Assembly (NCBI RefSeq): GCF_026107455.2
Contig: NZ_JAPCHY010000007.1
Span: 62,001-126,000 of the forward strand
DNA from: Xanthomonas chitinilytica
Lineage (GTDB): Bacteria > Pseudomonadota > Gammaproteobacteria > Xanthomonadales > Xanthomonadaceae
Length of the DNA: 64,000 bases
Reading direction: 5' to 3'
Below are positions 52,093-60,611 of the stretch, piece by piece; the first letter of the stretch is position 1; every line of letters begins with the position of its first letter. Under the pieces are notes generated by a model that was not told the DNA's origin, did no database searches, and worked only from the letters and a program-made list of their open reading frames with translations. The translations under genes were made by a program, and so were the position numbers.

Positions 52093-53334
52093 ATGTCGCC
52101 GAAGAAGACCTCGTTCCCGAAACAGGACATCCGCGTTTTGTTGCTCGAGGGGGTCAGCCAGACCGCCGTGGACACGTTCCGGGCGGCGGGGTATTCGCAG
52201 ATCGAGCTGCACGCCAAGTCGCTGCCGGAAGACGAACTGGCCGCGCGCATCGCCGAGGCCCACATCGTCGGCATCCGCTCGCGCACCCAGCTCACGCCCG
52301 AGGTGCTGGCGCACGCCAAGCGCCTGATCGCGATCGGCTGCTTCTGCATCGGCACCAACCAGGTCGACCTGGAAGCGGCCGAACTGGCCGGCATCCCGGT
52401 GTTCAACGCGCCCTATTCCAACACCCGCTCGGTGGCCGAGCTGGTGATTGCCGAAGCGATCATGCTCACCCGCGGCATCCCGCAGAAGAACGCCGAGTGC
52501 CATCGCGGCGGCTGGTCCAAGTCGGCCGCCGGCAGCCACGAGGTGCGCGGCAAGACCCTGGGCATCGTCGGTTACGGCCATATCGGCACCCAGGTCGGGG
52601 TGCTGGCCGAGGCGCTGGGCCTGCAGGTGATCTTCCACGACATCGAGACCAAGCTGTCGCTGGGCAACGCCCGCGCCGCCGCCGACCTGGACGACCTGCT
52701 CGCGCGCTCGGACATCGTCACCCTGCACGTGCCGGAAACCGCCGCCACGCAGTGGATGATCGGCGCGCCGCAGCTGGCGAAGATGAAGCGGGGCGCGCAC
52801 CTGATCAACGCCGCCCGCGGCACCGTGGTCGACATCCCGGCGCTGGACGCCGCGCTCGCCTCCGGGCACCTGGGCGGCGCCGCGGTGGACGTGTTCCCGG
52901 TCGAGCCCAAGGGCAACGGCGACCTGTTCGAGTCGCCGCTGACCGCCCACGACAACGTGATCCTGACCCCGCACGTGGGCGGCAGCACGCTGGAGGCGCA
53001 GGACAACATCGGCGTGGAGGTGGCGGCCAAGCTGGTGCGCTACAGCGACAACGGCAGCACCCTGTCGGCGGTCAACTTCCCCGAGGTCACCCTGCCCGAG
53101 CATGCCGACAGCCTGCGCCTGCTGCACATCCACCAGAACGTCCCCGGCGTGCTGTCGCAGGTCAACGAGATCTTCTCGCGCCACAACGTCAACATCGACG
53201 GCCAGTTCCTGCGCACCGACCCGAAGGTCGGCTACGTGGTGATCGACATCACCGCCACCGAGCAGCAGGCCGCGGCGGTCAAGGTGGAACTGGCCGCGAT
53301 CCCCGGCACGCTGCGCACCCGCATCCTGTATTGA
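52093..53334 (+). CDS. serA: D-3-phosphoglycerate dehydrogenase
   Basis: This 413-residue SerA starts serine synthesis by oxidising 3-phosphoglycerate with NAD, and can also reduce 2-oxoglutarate to D-2-hydroxyglutarate. It follows the E. coli enzyme closely: LLLEGVSQTAVDTFRAAGY, SRTQLTPEVLAHAKRLIAIG, the Rossmann motif GIVGYGHIGTQVGVLAEALG, the catalytic His in LTPHVGGSTLEAQ, and a C-terminal ACT domain for serine feedback (LLHIHQNVPGVLSQVNEIF). The ATG at 52093 gives the family length. It is divergent from its by-product-removing partner. Confidence 0.97.
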   Translation: MSPKKTSFPKQDIRVLLLEGVSQTAVDTFRAAGYSQIELHAKSLPEDELAARIAEAHIVGIRSRTQLTPEVLAHAKRLIAIGCFCIGTNQVDLEAAELAGIPVFNAPYSNTRSVAELVIAEAIMLTRGIPQKNAECHRGGWSKSAAGSHEVRGKTLGIVGYGHIGTQVGVLAEALGLQVIFHDIETKLSLGNARAAADLDDLLARSDIVTLHVPETAATQWMIGAPQLAKMKRGAHLINAARGTVVDIPALDAALASGHLGGAAVDVFPVEPKGNGDLFESPLTAHDNVILTPHVGGSTLEAQDNIGVEVAAKLVRYSDNGSTLSAVNFPEVTLPEHADSLRLLHIHQNVPGVLSQVNEIFSRHNVNIDGQFLRTDPKVGYVVIDITATEQQAAAVKVELAAIPGTLRTRILY

Positions 53335-53350
53335 CCGCCGCGGGCTGGCG

Positions 53351-53413
53351 GTCGCGACTGACGTCGCTCCTACAGAGGTCCCGATCCACTGTAGGAGCGA
53401 CGTCAGTCGCGAC
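53351..53413. repeat. GTAG-type REP pair (BIME 4)
   Basis: Perfect 24-base inverted arms at 53351-53374 and 53390-53413 lie 16 bases after the serA stop. A small GCCCGG/CCGGGC hairpin (53442-53458) follows before the convergent Nudix gene. Confidence 0.93.
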
Positions 53414-53467
53414 CGCTCTACGCCCCTGCCATGCCCGCAAAGCCCGGACATGCCGGGCCGCATCCGC

Positions 53468-54022
53468 TCACCCCCGCAACGCCAGCCACTTCCCCGCCAT
53501 CCGCCGCATCGATTCGTCGGCGCCGGCGTCCTCGGCGATGCCGGCCACCGGCCGCCAGGCCAGGTCCAGCGACTCCTCGCTGACCACGAACGCCTCGTCG
53601 GCGCCGGCGCGCACCACGTAGCGCACGTCGTAGTGCCAATGGCCCGGCACGCCCTTGCGCTCGGGAATCCAGTGCCGGTCCAGGTCGAAGATCCGCGGCG
53701 ACGGCAACCACAGCCCTGCCATTCCCGATTCCTCCTGCGCCTCGCGCAGCGCCACCCGCGCCAGGTCGCGATCGCCGTCGGCGTGCCCGCCCGGCTGCAA
53801 CCAGCGGCCGAGCTTGCGGTGGTGCGTCAGCAGCACCCGCGCATCGTCGCCGGCGACCAGCCACGCGCTGCCGGTGAAGTGTCCGGCAAGGCGTTCGCGC
53901 ACGAACGGGTCCTGCGGATCGTCCAGAAGTCCGGCGAACATGTCGGCCACGTCGGCTTCCTGCGGCCAGCGCCGGCGATAGTCCTGCAGCTGCTGCCGCA
54001 ACGTCGATTCCCCATCCTGCAT
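53468..54022 (-). CDS. Nudix hydrolase
   Basis: This 184-residue Nudix-fold protein has LGRWLQPGGHADGDRDL and then VALREAQEESGM. The conserved REAQEESG core of the Nudix box is intact. The first glutamate of the canonical GX5E is Arg here, as in the subfamily with a GGHADGD-type box. Such enzymes hydrolyse nucleoside diphosphate derivatives. A helical N-terminal part precedes the Nudix domain. Substrate is unknown. It converges on serA and is divergent from the APC transporter. Confidence 0.88.
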   Translation of the reverse strand: MQDGESTLRQQLQDYRRRWPQEADVADMFAGLLDDPQDPFVRERLAGHFTGSAWLVAGDDARVLLTHHRKLGRWLQPGGHADGDRDLARVALREAQEESGMAGLWLPSPRIFDLDRHWIPERKGVPGHWHYDVRYVVRAGADEAFVVSEESLDLAWRPVAGIAEDAGADESMRRMAGKWLALRG

Positions 54023-54203
54023 GCGCGTTCGTCCGCCTTTCGTAGCCAGCGGCGATTATCGCCGCTCATGCTGCAACCGCGCTTGTGGTGGATCGCCGGC
54101 TTTGGCAAGGTAAGGCGCTTGCACGGCTCCACCCGGAACGCCGCGCGCCACAACGGCCGGCGATGACGGATCGCCGGCCACCATCACCTGGGGAAGCAAC
54201 CGA

Positions 54204-55676
54204 ATGCTCAAGTCTCTGTTGAGGGTCAAACCGATCGAGCCTGCCGCTCACGTCGATGCCGGCGAACCCATCGAAGGCAGCCTGGAAGGCGAAGCGACAC
54301 TCAAGAGGACTCTGACCGCGCGGCACCTGATCCTGCTGGGCATCGGCGCGGTGATCGGCGCCGGCATCTTCGTGCTCACCGGCCAGGCCGCGGCCAACCA
54401 TGCCGGCCCGGCGGTGATGCTGTCGTTCGTGTTCGCCGGCCTGGCCTGCGCGCTCGCCGGCCTGTGCTACGCCGAGTTCGCGGCGATGATGCCGGTCTCC
54501 GGCAGCGCCTATTCCTATTCCTACGCGACCCTCGGCGAGGGCATGGCCTGGTTCATCGGCTGGTGCCTGGTGCTGGAATACCTGTTCGCCTCGGCCTCGG
54601 TCGCGGTCGGCTGGTCGGCGTACCTGATCAGCTTCCTGACCACCACGCTCAGCGTGCCGTTCCCGGACGCGCTGACCGCCGCCCCCATCGCCTGGACCGG
54701 CAGCGAGTTCGTCGCCTCCGGCAAGCTGTTCAACCTGCCGGCGGTGCTGATCGTGGCCGCGATCACCGGCCTGCTGTACGTCGGCGTGACCCAGTCCACC
54801 TTCGTCAACGCCATCATCGTGGCGATCAAGGTGACCGTGATCTGCCTGTTCATCGGCTTCGGCGCGATGCACATCGATCCGGCCAACTGGACCCCGTTCA
54901 TCCCCGAGAACACCGGCGTGTCCGGCGAGTTCGGCTGGAGCGGCGTGTTCCGCGCGGCCACCATCGTGTTCTTCGCCTACATCGGCTTCGACGCGGTCTC
55001 CACCGCCGCCGGCGAGACCAAGGACCCGCAGCGCAACATGCCGATCGGCCTGCTCGGCTCGCTGGCGGTATGCACCCTGGTCTACATCGTGGTCTGCGCG
55101 GTGCTGACCGGGATGATGCCGTTCAACCTGCTGGGCACCGACAAGCCGGTGGCCACCGCGCTGGAGCCGTACGCGGACCTGGCGTGGCTGAAGACCGCGG
55201 TCGAGATCGGCGCCATCGCCGGCCTGTCCTCGGTGGTGCTGGTGATGATGATGGGCCAGACCCGCATCGCCTACACCATCTCCCGCGACGGCCTGCTGCC
55301 CAAGGTGCTCGGCAAGGTCCACGCCCGCTTCCGCACGCCCTACGTGGCCACCGTGATCGTCGGCGTGGTCGCCGCGGCGCTGGCCGGCATGGTGCCGCTG
55401 AACGTGCTCGGCGAACTGGTGTCGATGGGCACGCTGCTGGCCTTCGCCACGGTCTGCATCGGCGTGCTGGTGCTGCGCTATACCCGGCCGGAGATGCCGC
55501 GCCCGTTCCGCGTGCCGGCGGTGTGGCTGATCTGCCCGCTGGGCGCGCTGGCCTGCCTGTTCCTGTTCCTGCAGGCGTTCGCGGTGCACTGGCACCTGTT
55601 CGTCGGCTGGACCGTGCTGGGCGCGCTGATCTACCTGTTCTACGGCATGCGCCACAGCCGCCTCAACCAGGCCTGA
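54204..55676 (+). CDS. APC-family amino acid permease (CAT-like)
   Basis: This 490-residue inner-membrane carrier has 12 or more membrane helices. The helix 1 motif HLILLGIGAVIGAGIFVLTG and FAAMMPVSGSAYSYSYATLG are typical of the cationic amino acid transporter branch. The N-terminal 35 residues are cytoplasmic. Substrate is unclear; an amino acid imported with protons is the general expectation. The ATG lies after a GGGGAAG site. A strong terminator follows. Confidence 0.88.
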   Translation: MLKSLLRVKPIEPAAHVDAGEPIEGSLEGEATLKRTLTARHLILLGIGAVIGAGIFVLTGQAAANHAGPAVMLSFVFAGLACALAGLCYAEFAAMMPVSGSAYSYSYATLGEGMAWFIGWCLVLEYLFASASVAVGWSAYLISFLTTTLSVPFPDALTAAPIAWTGSEFVASGKLFNLPAVLIVAAITGLLYVGVTQSTFVNAIIVAIKVTVICLFIGFGAMHIDPANWTPFIPENTGVSGEFGWSGVFRAATIVFFAYIGFDAVSTAAGETKDPQRNMPIGLLGSLAVCTLVYIVVCAVLTGMMPFNLLGTDKPVATALEPYADLAWLKTAVEIGAIAGLSSVVLVMMMGQTRIAYTISRDGLLPKVLGKVHARFRTPYVATVIVGVVAAALAGMVPLNVLGELVSMGTLLAFATVCIGVLVLRYTRPEMPRPFRVPAVWLICPLGALACLFLFLQAFAVHWHLFVGWTVLGALIYLFYGMRHSRLNQA

Positions 55677-55682
55677 CCACCA

Positions 55683-55713
55683 GGGGCCGGCGCCAGCGCC
55701 GGCCCCTTCCTTT
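55683..55713 (+). terminator. Intrinsic terminator of the first APC gene
   Basis: A perfect 10-base stem, GGGGCCGGCG (55683-55692) against 55697-55706, with a 4-base loop is followed by TTCCTTTTC. This is one of the clearest factor-independent terminators in the window. Confidence 0.8.
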
Positions 55714-55736
55714 TCCCCCCATCCCATCGGTGCCCG

Positions 55737-57053
55737 ATGTCCGACGCGCCCCGCAAAATCGGTCCGGTCCTGGCCACGTTCGTGGTGGCCAACAACATGA
55801 TCGGCTCCGGCTTCTTCCTGCTCCCCGCCACCCTGGCCAAGTCCGGCGGCGTCACCGCGCTGAGCTGGCTGCTGGCCACGCTGCTGGCGGTGCTGCTGGG
55901 CAGCACCTTCGCCCGGCTGGCGCGCGACTATCCCAACCTGCAATCGCCCGACGACTACGTGCGCCCGTCGCTGGGCCGCGACATGGGCTTCCTGACCACC
56001 ACCCTGTACTGGATCTCCTCGTGGATCGGCAACAACGCGATCGCGGTGGCGGCGTTCGGCTACCTGGTCATCCTGCTGCCGCTGGGCGACGGGCAGATGA
56101 CCCGCGTGCTCGGCCAGATCGCGCTGATCTGGCTGATGTTCGCGCTGAACCTGCTCGGGCCGCGGCCGATCGCGCGCTTCCAGTCGATGTGCGTGGTGCT
56201 GGGGCTGCTGCCGGTGGCGGTGATCCTGATCTGGGGCTGGGGCAGTTTCGACCCGGAGCTGTACCGCGCGGCCTGGAACGTCTCCGGCCGTTCCGACGCC
56301 AGCGTCGTGTTCAGCTCGCTGGCACCGATCTTCTGGGCCTTCGTCGGCCTGGAGACCGGCGCGATGGTCGCCGGCGTGGTGCGCAACCCCGAGCGCAACG
56401 TGCCGCGCGCCACCCTCGGCGGCATCCTCATCGCCGGGCTGGTCTACCTGGTCTCCTCGGTGCTGATGATGGGCATCGTGCCGGTCGAGCTGCTGGCCGC
56501 GTCCAGCGCCCCGTTCGCGCTGGTGGCCGGGCAGATGTTCGGCGCCTGGGCCATTCCCATCATCGCCGCCGCCGCCGCGCTCAAGGCGACCGGCACGCTG
56601 GGCGGCTGGATGCTGGTCACCGGCGAGTCCGGCGCGCGCGCGGCCCATCGCGGCTTCCTGCCCTCGATCTTCGGAAAGCTGCGCCGCAACGGCTCGGCCG
56701 GCTGGGGCCTGTTCATCGTCGCCGTGTCGATGACCGCGCTGGCGATCATGACGCTCTCGCCCACCGTGTCCGGCCAGTTCGAGACGATCATCAACATGGT
56801 GGTGACGCTGGTGGTGATGGCCTACGCCGCCGCCGGCCTGAGCCTGATGCTCGGCACGCCGCAGCGGCCGGCCAGCGGCCGCGACCGCGTGGTCGGGATG
56901 GGCGCGCTGATCGCCTGCGGCCTGCTGGTCTACTCCACCCCGGCCGATACGCTGGTGGGCGGCGTGGTGATCGCGCTGCTGTCGCTGGCCGCCTACCGCG
57001 GCTTCTCCCGCCACCATCGCGCACTGCGGGCGGGCGCCGGCGACAGACGCTAG
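55737..57053 (+). CDS. APC-family antiporter, AdiC/PotE-like
   Basis: This 438-residue carrier with about 12 helices starts with the AdiC-like helix 1 motif VVANNMIGSGFFLLPATLA, followed by TFARLARDYPNLQSPDDYV and, in helix 6, APIFWAFVGLETGAMVAG. AdiC-type proteins exchange basic amino acids for their amines. The third APC gene in this window (62.7 kb) resembles this one more than the preceding permease. It ends 9 bases before mtnB, so it may be co-transcribed with methionine salvage genes. Confidence 0.86.
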   Translation: MSDAPRKIGPVLATFVVANNMIGSGFFLLPATLAKSGGVTALSWLLATLLAVLLGSTFARLARDYPNLQSPDDYVRPSLGRDMGFLTTTLYWISSWIGNNAIAVAAFGYLVILLPLGDGQMTRVLGQIALIWLMFALNLLGPRPIARFQSMCVVLGLLPVAVILIWGWGSFDPELYRAAWNVSGRSDASVVFSSLAPIFWAFVGLETGAMVAGVVRNPERNVPRATLGGILIAGLVYLVSSVLMMGIVPVELLAASSAPFALVAGQMFGAWAIPIIAAAAALKATGTLGGWMLVTGESGARAAHRGFLPSIFGKLRRNGSAGWGLFIVAVSMTALAIMTLSPTVSGQFETIINMVVTLVVMAYAAAGLSLMLGTPQRPASGRDRVVGMGALIACGLLVYSTPADTLVGGVVIALLSLAAYRGFSRHHRALRAGAGDRR

Positions 57054-57062
57054 AATCGCCGC

Positions 57063-57710
57063 ATGAACGACACCCCCCCGCCCTATGACGCGCTGCGCCT
57101 GCAATCGCTGGCGCAGCTGCTGATCGACAACATCCGCGAACTGGCGCAGGCCGGCTGGACCCCGGCCACCAGCAGCAACTTCTCGCACCGGCTGGACGCG
57201 CAGCACGCGGCGATCACCGTCTCCGGCCGCGACAAGGGCCGGTTGGTGGAAGACGACATCATGGTCGTGGATTTCGACGGCAACGCCGTCGGTCGGCCGC
57301 TGCGGCCGTCGGCCGAGACCCTGCTGCACACCCGCCTGTACCGTCGCTTCCCGGACGTGAACTGCGTGCTGCACACCCACTCGCCGGTGCAGACCATCGC
57401 CTCGCGCCTGTACGCGCCGCAGGGCCACATCCGCCTGGAAGGCTACGAGCTGCTCAAGGCCCTGCACGGCAACAGCACCCACGAAACCGCGGTGGACGTG
57501 CCGGTATTCGCCAATACCCAGGACATGAACGTGCTGTCGGCGCAGGTCGACGCGCTGCTGGACAAGCAGTCCATGTGGGGCTACCTGATCGACGGCCACG
57601 GCCTGTATGCGTGGGGCCGCGACATGGCCGAGGCGCGCCGCCACCTGGAAGCCTTCGAGTTCCTGCTGCACTGCGAACTGGAACTGCGCAGGCTGCGCGC
57701 GGGCCACTGA
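57063..57710 (+). CDS. mtnB: Methylthioribulose-1-phosphate dehydratase
   Basis: This 215-residue class II aldolase-fold enzyme takes part in methionine salvage. It has [20 protein letters not shown], the metal-binding histidines in [11 protein letters not shown], and a third metal His in [10 protein letters not shown]. It turns methylthioribulose 1-phosphate into the diketone used by MtnC. mtnD and mtnC follow on the same strand after 232 bases. mtnA is not in the window. Confidence 0.95.
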   Translation: MNDTPPPYDALRLQSLAQLLIDNIRELAQAGWTPATSSNFSHRLDAQHAAITVSGRDKGRLVEDDIMVVDFDGNAVGRPLRPSAETLLHTRLYRRFPDVNCVLHTHSPVQTIASRLYAPQGHIRLEGYELLKALHGNSTHETAVDVPVFANTQDMNVLSAQVDALLDKQSMWGYLIDGHGLYAWGRDMAEARRHLEAFEFLLHCELELRRLRAGH

Positions 57711-57942
57711 TTCCCGTCTTCACCCGTACCGGTCGCGGCAGCGGTGCCGGCGACGTGAAACGGGCGTCACCGCTCAGATGGCGCCAGCGAGGCGAAACGC
57801 GGCGCGCGCCTGCGGCAAGGGCGCTCCGGCAACCATGGCGATCGGGCGTATCGTCATGGCGAAATCTGCTTTCCACGGCCGCCTCTGGCAACCGCGGCGA
57901 CAGCTGATAATCTTTGGTCCCCCCACGCCACAGCCTACCGCC

Positions 57943-58509
57943 ATGAGCCGACTGCGCATCTTCAACGACAATGCCCCCGACGCGCCGCTGCTGGACAGCC
58001 GCGACGGCGACGTCATCGCCGCCGAGCTGCAGAAGATCGGCGTCACCTTCGAGCGCTGGCAGGCCAGGCACCCGGTGGCGCCCGGCGCCAGCCAGGAAGA
58101 GGTGTTCGAGGCCTACCGCGAGGACATCGACCGGCTGGTGGCCCAGCACGGCTTCAAGAGCGTCGACGTGGCCTCCATCGCCCCGGACAACCCCAACCGC
58201 GAGGAGATCCGCAGGAAGTTCCTCGACGAGCACTACCACAAGGAAGACGAGGTGCGCTTCTTCGTCGCCGGCTCGGGCCTGTTCACCCTGCACGTGGACG
58301 ACAAGGTGTACGAGGTGGAGTGCGTGAAGGACGACCTGATCTCGGTGCCCGACGGCACCACCCACTGGTTCGACATGGGCCCGGAACCCAGCTTCGCCGC
58401 GATCCGCTTCTTCACCGAGCCGGACGGCTGGGTCGGCCACTTCACCGGCACCGACATCGCGCAGAAATTCCCGCGCTACGAGCCCGCCGACCGCGGCGAG
58501 GCGGCCTGA
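57943..58509 (+). CDS. mtnD: Acireductone dioxygenase
   Basis: This 188-residue cupin oxidises acireductone to the methionine precursor 2-oxo-4-methylthiobutanoate and formate (Fe form). The metal ligands are visible: His, His and Glu in [13 protein letters not shown] and a final His in [10 protein letters not shown]. The ATG at 57943 gives normal length. The order mtnB-mtnD-mtnC places it between its substrate-making enzymes. A GATAAT box near 57905 could be a promoter, though no -35 match is evident. mtnC starts 4 bases later. Confidence 0.95.
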   Translation: MSRLRIFNDNAPDAPLLDSRDGDVIAAELQKIGVTFERWQARHPVAPGASQEEVFEAYREDIDRLVAQHGFKSVDVASIAPDNPNREEIRRKFLDEHYHKEDEVRFFVAGSGLFTLHVDDKVYEVECVKDDLISVPDGTTHWFDMGPEPSFAAIRFFTEPDGWVGHFTGTDIAQKFPRYEPADRGEAA

Positions 58510-58512
58510 ACC

Positions 58513-59214
58513 ATGGCGCGTCCGCTCGCGATCCTGACCGATGTCGAAGGCACCACCAGCAGCATCTCCTTCGTCAAGGAGGTGCTGTTCCCTTATGCCC
58601 GCAACGCCCTGCCCGGCTTCGTGCGCGAGCACGGCGACGAACCGCAGGTGCGGCGCTGGCTCGACGCGGTGGCCACCGAGATCGCCGCCAGCGCCTGCCA
58701 GGACGAGGTGATCGTCGAGACCCTGCAGGGCTGGATCGACCAGGACCGCAAGCACACCGCGCTCAAGGCGCTGCAGGGCATGATCTGGGAAGCCGGCTAC
58801 CGCAACGGCGACTACACCGCGCACCTGTACCCGGAAGTGGCCGCGGTGCTGCGCGGCTGGCACGCGGCCGGCATCCCGCTGTACGTGTATTCCTCCGGCT
58901 CGGTGGCGGCGCAGAAGCTGTTCTTCGGCTACAGCGACGCCGGCGACCTGACCGGCCTGTTCTCCGGCAACTTCGACACCGAAGTCGGCGGCAAGCGCGA
59001 GGCCGCCAGCTACACCCGCATCGCCGGGACCATCGGCATCGCCCCGCACGACATCCTGTTCCTGTCCGACGTGGTCGAGGAACTGGACGCCGCGCGCGAA
59101 GCCGGCCTGCGCACCGTGCTGCTCGACCGCCTGCCCGATTACCCGATGCCGCGCACCGGCGATGCCACCCACGGCCACGCGCGGGCGGAGAATTTCGAGC
59201 AGGTCGCGCTGTAG
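58513..59214 (+). CDS. mtnC: Enolase-phosphatase E1
   Basis: This 233-residue HAD-fold enzyme enolises and dephosphorylates the diketone to acireductone. Visible HAD motifs are [20 protein letters not shown] (motif I), [13 protein letters not shown] (motif II), the lysine in [10 protein letters not shown] (motif III) and [12 protein letters not shown] (motif IV). It is 3 bases after mtnD. A REP pair follows its stop. Confidence 0.96.
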   Translation: MARPLAILTDVEGTTSSISFVKEVLFPYARNALPGFVREHGDEPQVRRWLDAVATEIAASACQDEVIVETLQGWIDQDRKHTALKALQGMIWEAGYRNGDYTAHLYPEVAAVLRGWHAAGIPLYVYSSGSVAAQKLFFGYSDAGDLTGLFSGNFDTEVGGKREAASYTRIAGTIGIAPHDILFLSDVVEELDAAREAGLRTVLLDRLPDYPMPRTGDATHGHARAENFEQVAL

Positions 59215-59263
59215 CGCGATCCGCTGTGGACACGGCGGCGATCCCGCATCCGCTGGCCGTCCT

Positions 59264-59324
59264 GTCGCGACTTACGTCGCTCCTACAGAAGCCGGTGCCG
59301 TTGTAGGAGCGACGTAAGTCGCGA
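59264..59324. repeat. GTAG-type REP pair (BIME 5, next to the RAYT gene)
   Basis: Arms at 59264-59287 and 59302-59324 carry the ACTTACGT variant. The pair lies 20 bases from the stop end of the RAYT gene. Confidence 0.93.
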
Positions 59325-59344
59325 ACGCCCGCACCGATCGTCAT

Positions 59345-59815
59345 CTACACCCACACCGCATCCCAGTAGGAATACTCCCGCGGTGTCCTTGCCAATCGGG
59401 CACGAACCGGATTCATGACTAGGTAGCGAGCCGCAGCCAGTAATTCCTCGTCCTTGCGCAAGGCGTGATCGTGGAATCCGGAAGCCCATATCGGCCAGGC
59501 GATATGCGCCGGGAGGTTTCTTGCGGTGTTCGCTTTCAGGCGTTGAATCAGTGCCGACAGCGCCTCATGCTCGCCGAGCTGGACCAATCCATGCCAATGA
59601 TCGGGCATCAATACCCAGGCCAGCAGCCGCGAACGTTGCCAAAGACATCCCGCGGTCATTGCACGGGCAGCTGCCATCGCACTGCAGGACTCAGCAAAAA
59701 CCGGCTTGCGCCGGTGCGTGGTGAAGGTGATCAGATACACCTGATTGGGCAGGGAAACGCGCCCGCGTCGCAATGCGGCGTGCCCCTGAGGTACTGGTCT
59801 GGCGCGATTTTCCAT
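59345..59815 (-). CDS. REP-associated tyrosine transposase (RAYT)
   Basis: This 156-residue Y1/HUH transposase is related to IS200/IS605 TnpA. It has the HUH motif H73-W-H75 in MPDHWHGLVQL and the catalytic tyrosine Y131 in AARYLVMNPVRAR, plus the usual YLITFTTHRRKPVF start. RAYTs excise and move REP hairpins. REP elements of one sequence class lie on both sides (59264-59324 and 59885-59908) and at four other places in the window, so this protein is the probable source of them. The ATG at 59815 gives family length; the frame upstream runs through a REP. Confidence 0.93.
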   Translation of the reverse strand: MENRARPVPQGHAALRRGRVSLPNQVYLITFTTHRRKPVFAESCSAMAAARAMTAGCLWQRSRLLAWVLMPDHWHGLVQLGEHEALSALIQRLKANTARNLPAHIAWPIWASGFHDHALRKDEELLAAARYLVMNPVRARLARTPREYSYWDAVWV

Positions 59816-59884
59816 GCACCGAGACTGCCATTGCCACAAGAGCCACGGCCATCGGGAAAGAGTCGCGATTTCCTGTAGGAAAAC

Positions 59885-59908
59885 GTCGCGACTGACGTCG
59901 CTCCTACA
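59885..59908. repeat. Single GTAG-type REP on the other flank of the RAYT gene
   Basis: One full 24-base arm begins GTCGCGACTGACG. A degenerate partner (CTGTAGGAAAACGTCGCGAC) overlaps its left side at 59873-59892. It lies 70 bases upstream of the RAYT start. Confidence 0.85.
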
Positions 59909-60065
59909 GCGACGCCGGCATCCGGGCGATTCGCGTCCGGTGCCAGATTCGCCGGCAAGCGAAACGGCACGGCTGGCCATCACCCGGCCGCCACCCGGCG
60001 CCGGCTAGCGTTTCCGCATCCCGTGCCATGGCCGCACTCCCGGCCCTTCACAGACAGGCGTCCGC

Positions 60066-60560
60066 ATGAGCATCGCTTCCCAGATCGGCCAGGCGCTCGC
60101 CGCCGAGTTTTCGCTTCCCGATGTCGGCACGCTCACGGTGATCGTCTCGCGCCTGCTCACCGCCATCGTGCTGGGCGCGGCGCTGGGACTGGAGCGCGAG
60201 AGCAAGGGCCGCGCCGCGGGCCTGAGGACCCACATCCTGGTTTCCATGGGTTCGGCGCTGTTCGTGCTGGCCCCGCTGCTGGCGGGCATCGCCCCCGGCG
60301 ACGTGACGCGGGTCATGCAGGGCATCGTTTCGGGCATCGGCTTCCTCGGCGCCGGCGCCATCCTCAAGCTGGGGCGCGAGGAACGCGTGCAGGGCCTCAC
60401 CACCGCCGCCGGCATCTGGATGACCGCCGCCATCGGCATGGCCGCCGGCATGGGCATGGAAATGGTGGCGCTGGCCACCACCCTCGCCGCGCTGCTGGTG
60501 GTCGGCGCGATCCCGCATGCGATGGCGGACCGGAAGGAAACCGACAGCGACGGGAAATGA
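60066..60560 (+). CDS. MgtC/SapB family membrane protein
   Basis: This 164-residue membrane protein has four or five helices and the MgtC hallmark RLLTAIVLGAALGLERESKG, followed by RTHILVSMGSALF and SGIGFLGAGAILKLG. MgtC proteins help growth at low magnesium and, in pathogens, survival in host cells by acting on ATP synthase. It lacks the C-terminal cytoplasmic domain of Salmonella MgtC, as many bacterial homologues do. No magnesium riboswitch was recognised upstream. Confidence 0.88.
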   Translation: MSIASQIGQALAAEFSLPDVGTLTVIVSRLLTAIVLGAALGLERESKGRAAGLRTHILVSMGSALFVLAPLLAGIAPGDVTRVMQGIVSGIGFLGAGAILKLGREERVQGLTTAAGIWMTAAIGMAAGMGMEMVALATTLAALLVVGAIPHAMADRKETDSDGK

Positions 60561-60592
60561 GCAGGCGCGGACGGTTGCCCGCCCGCGCCTGC
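60561..60592. terminator. Hairpin between the MgtC-like and DUF885 genes
   Basis: GCAGGCGCGG (60561-60570) pairs with CCGCGCCTGC (60583-60592), directly after the MgtC-like stop and between convergent genes. Confidence 0.6.
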
Positions 60593-60611
60593 CGTCCTCA
60601 GCACAACGCGG

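Noticed and set aside
54066..57707. Open frame of 1213 codons on the minus strand across two transporters and mtnB
   Set aside because: It is antisense to recognised genes, with a His/Gln/Arg-rich low-complexity translation and no domain.
57711..57942. SAM-type riboswitch upstream of mtnD
   Set aside because: I looked because the gene is in methionine salvage, but could not find the conserved stems; a covariance-model search would be needed to support one.
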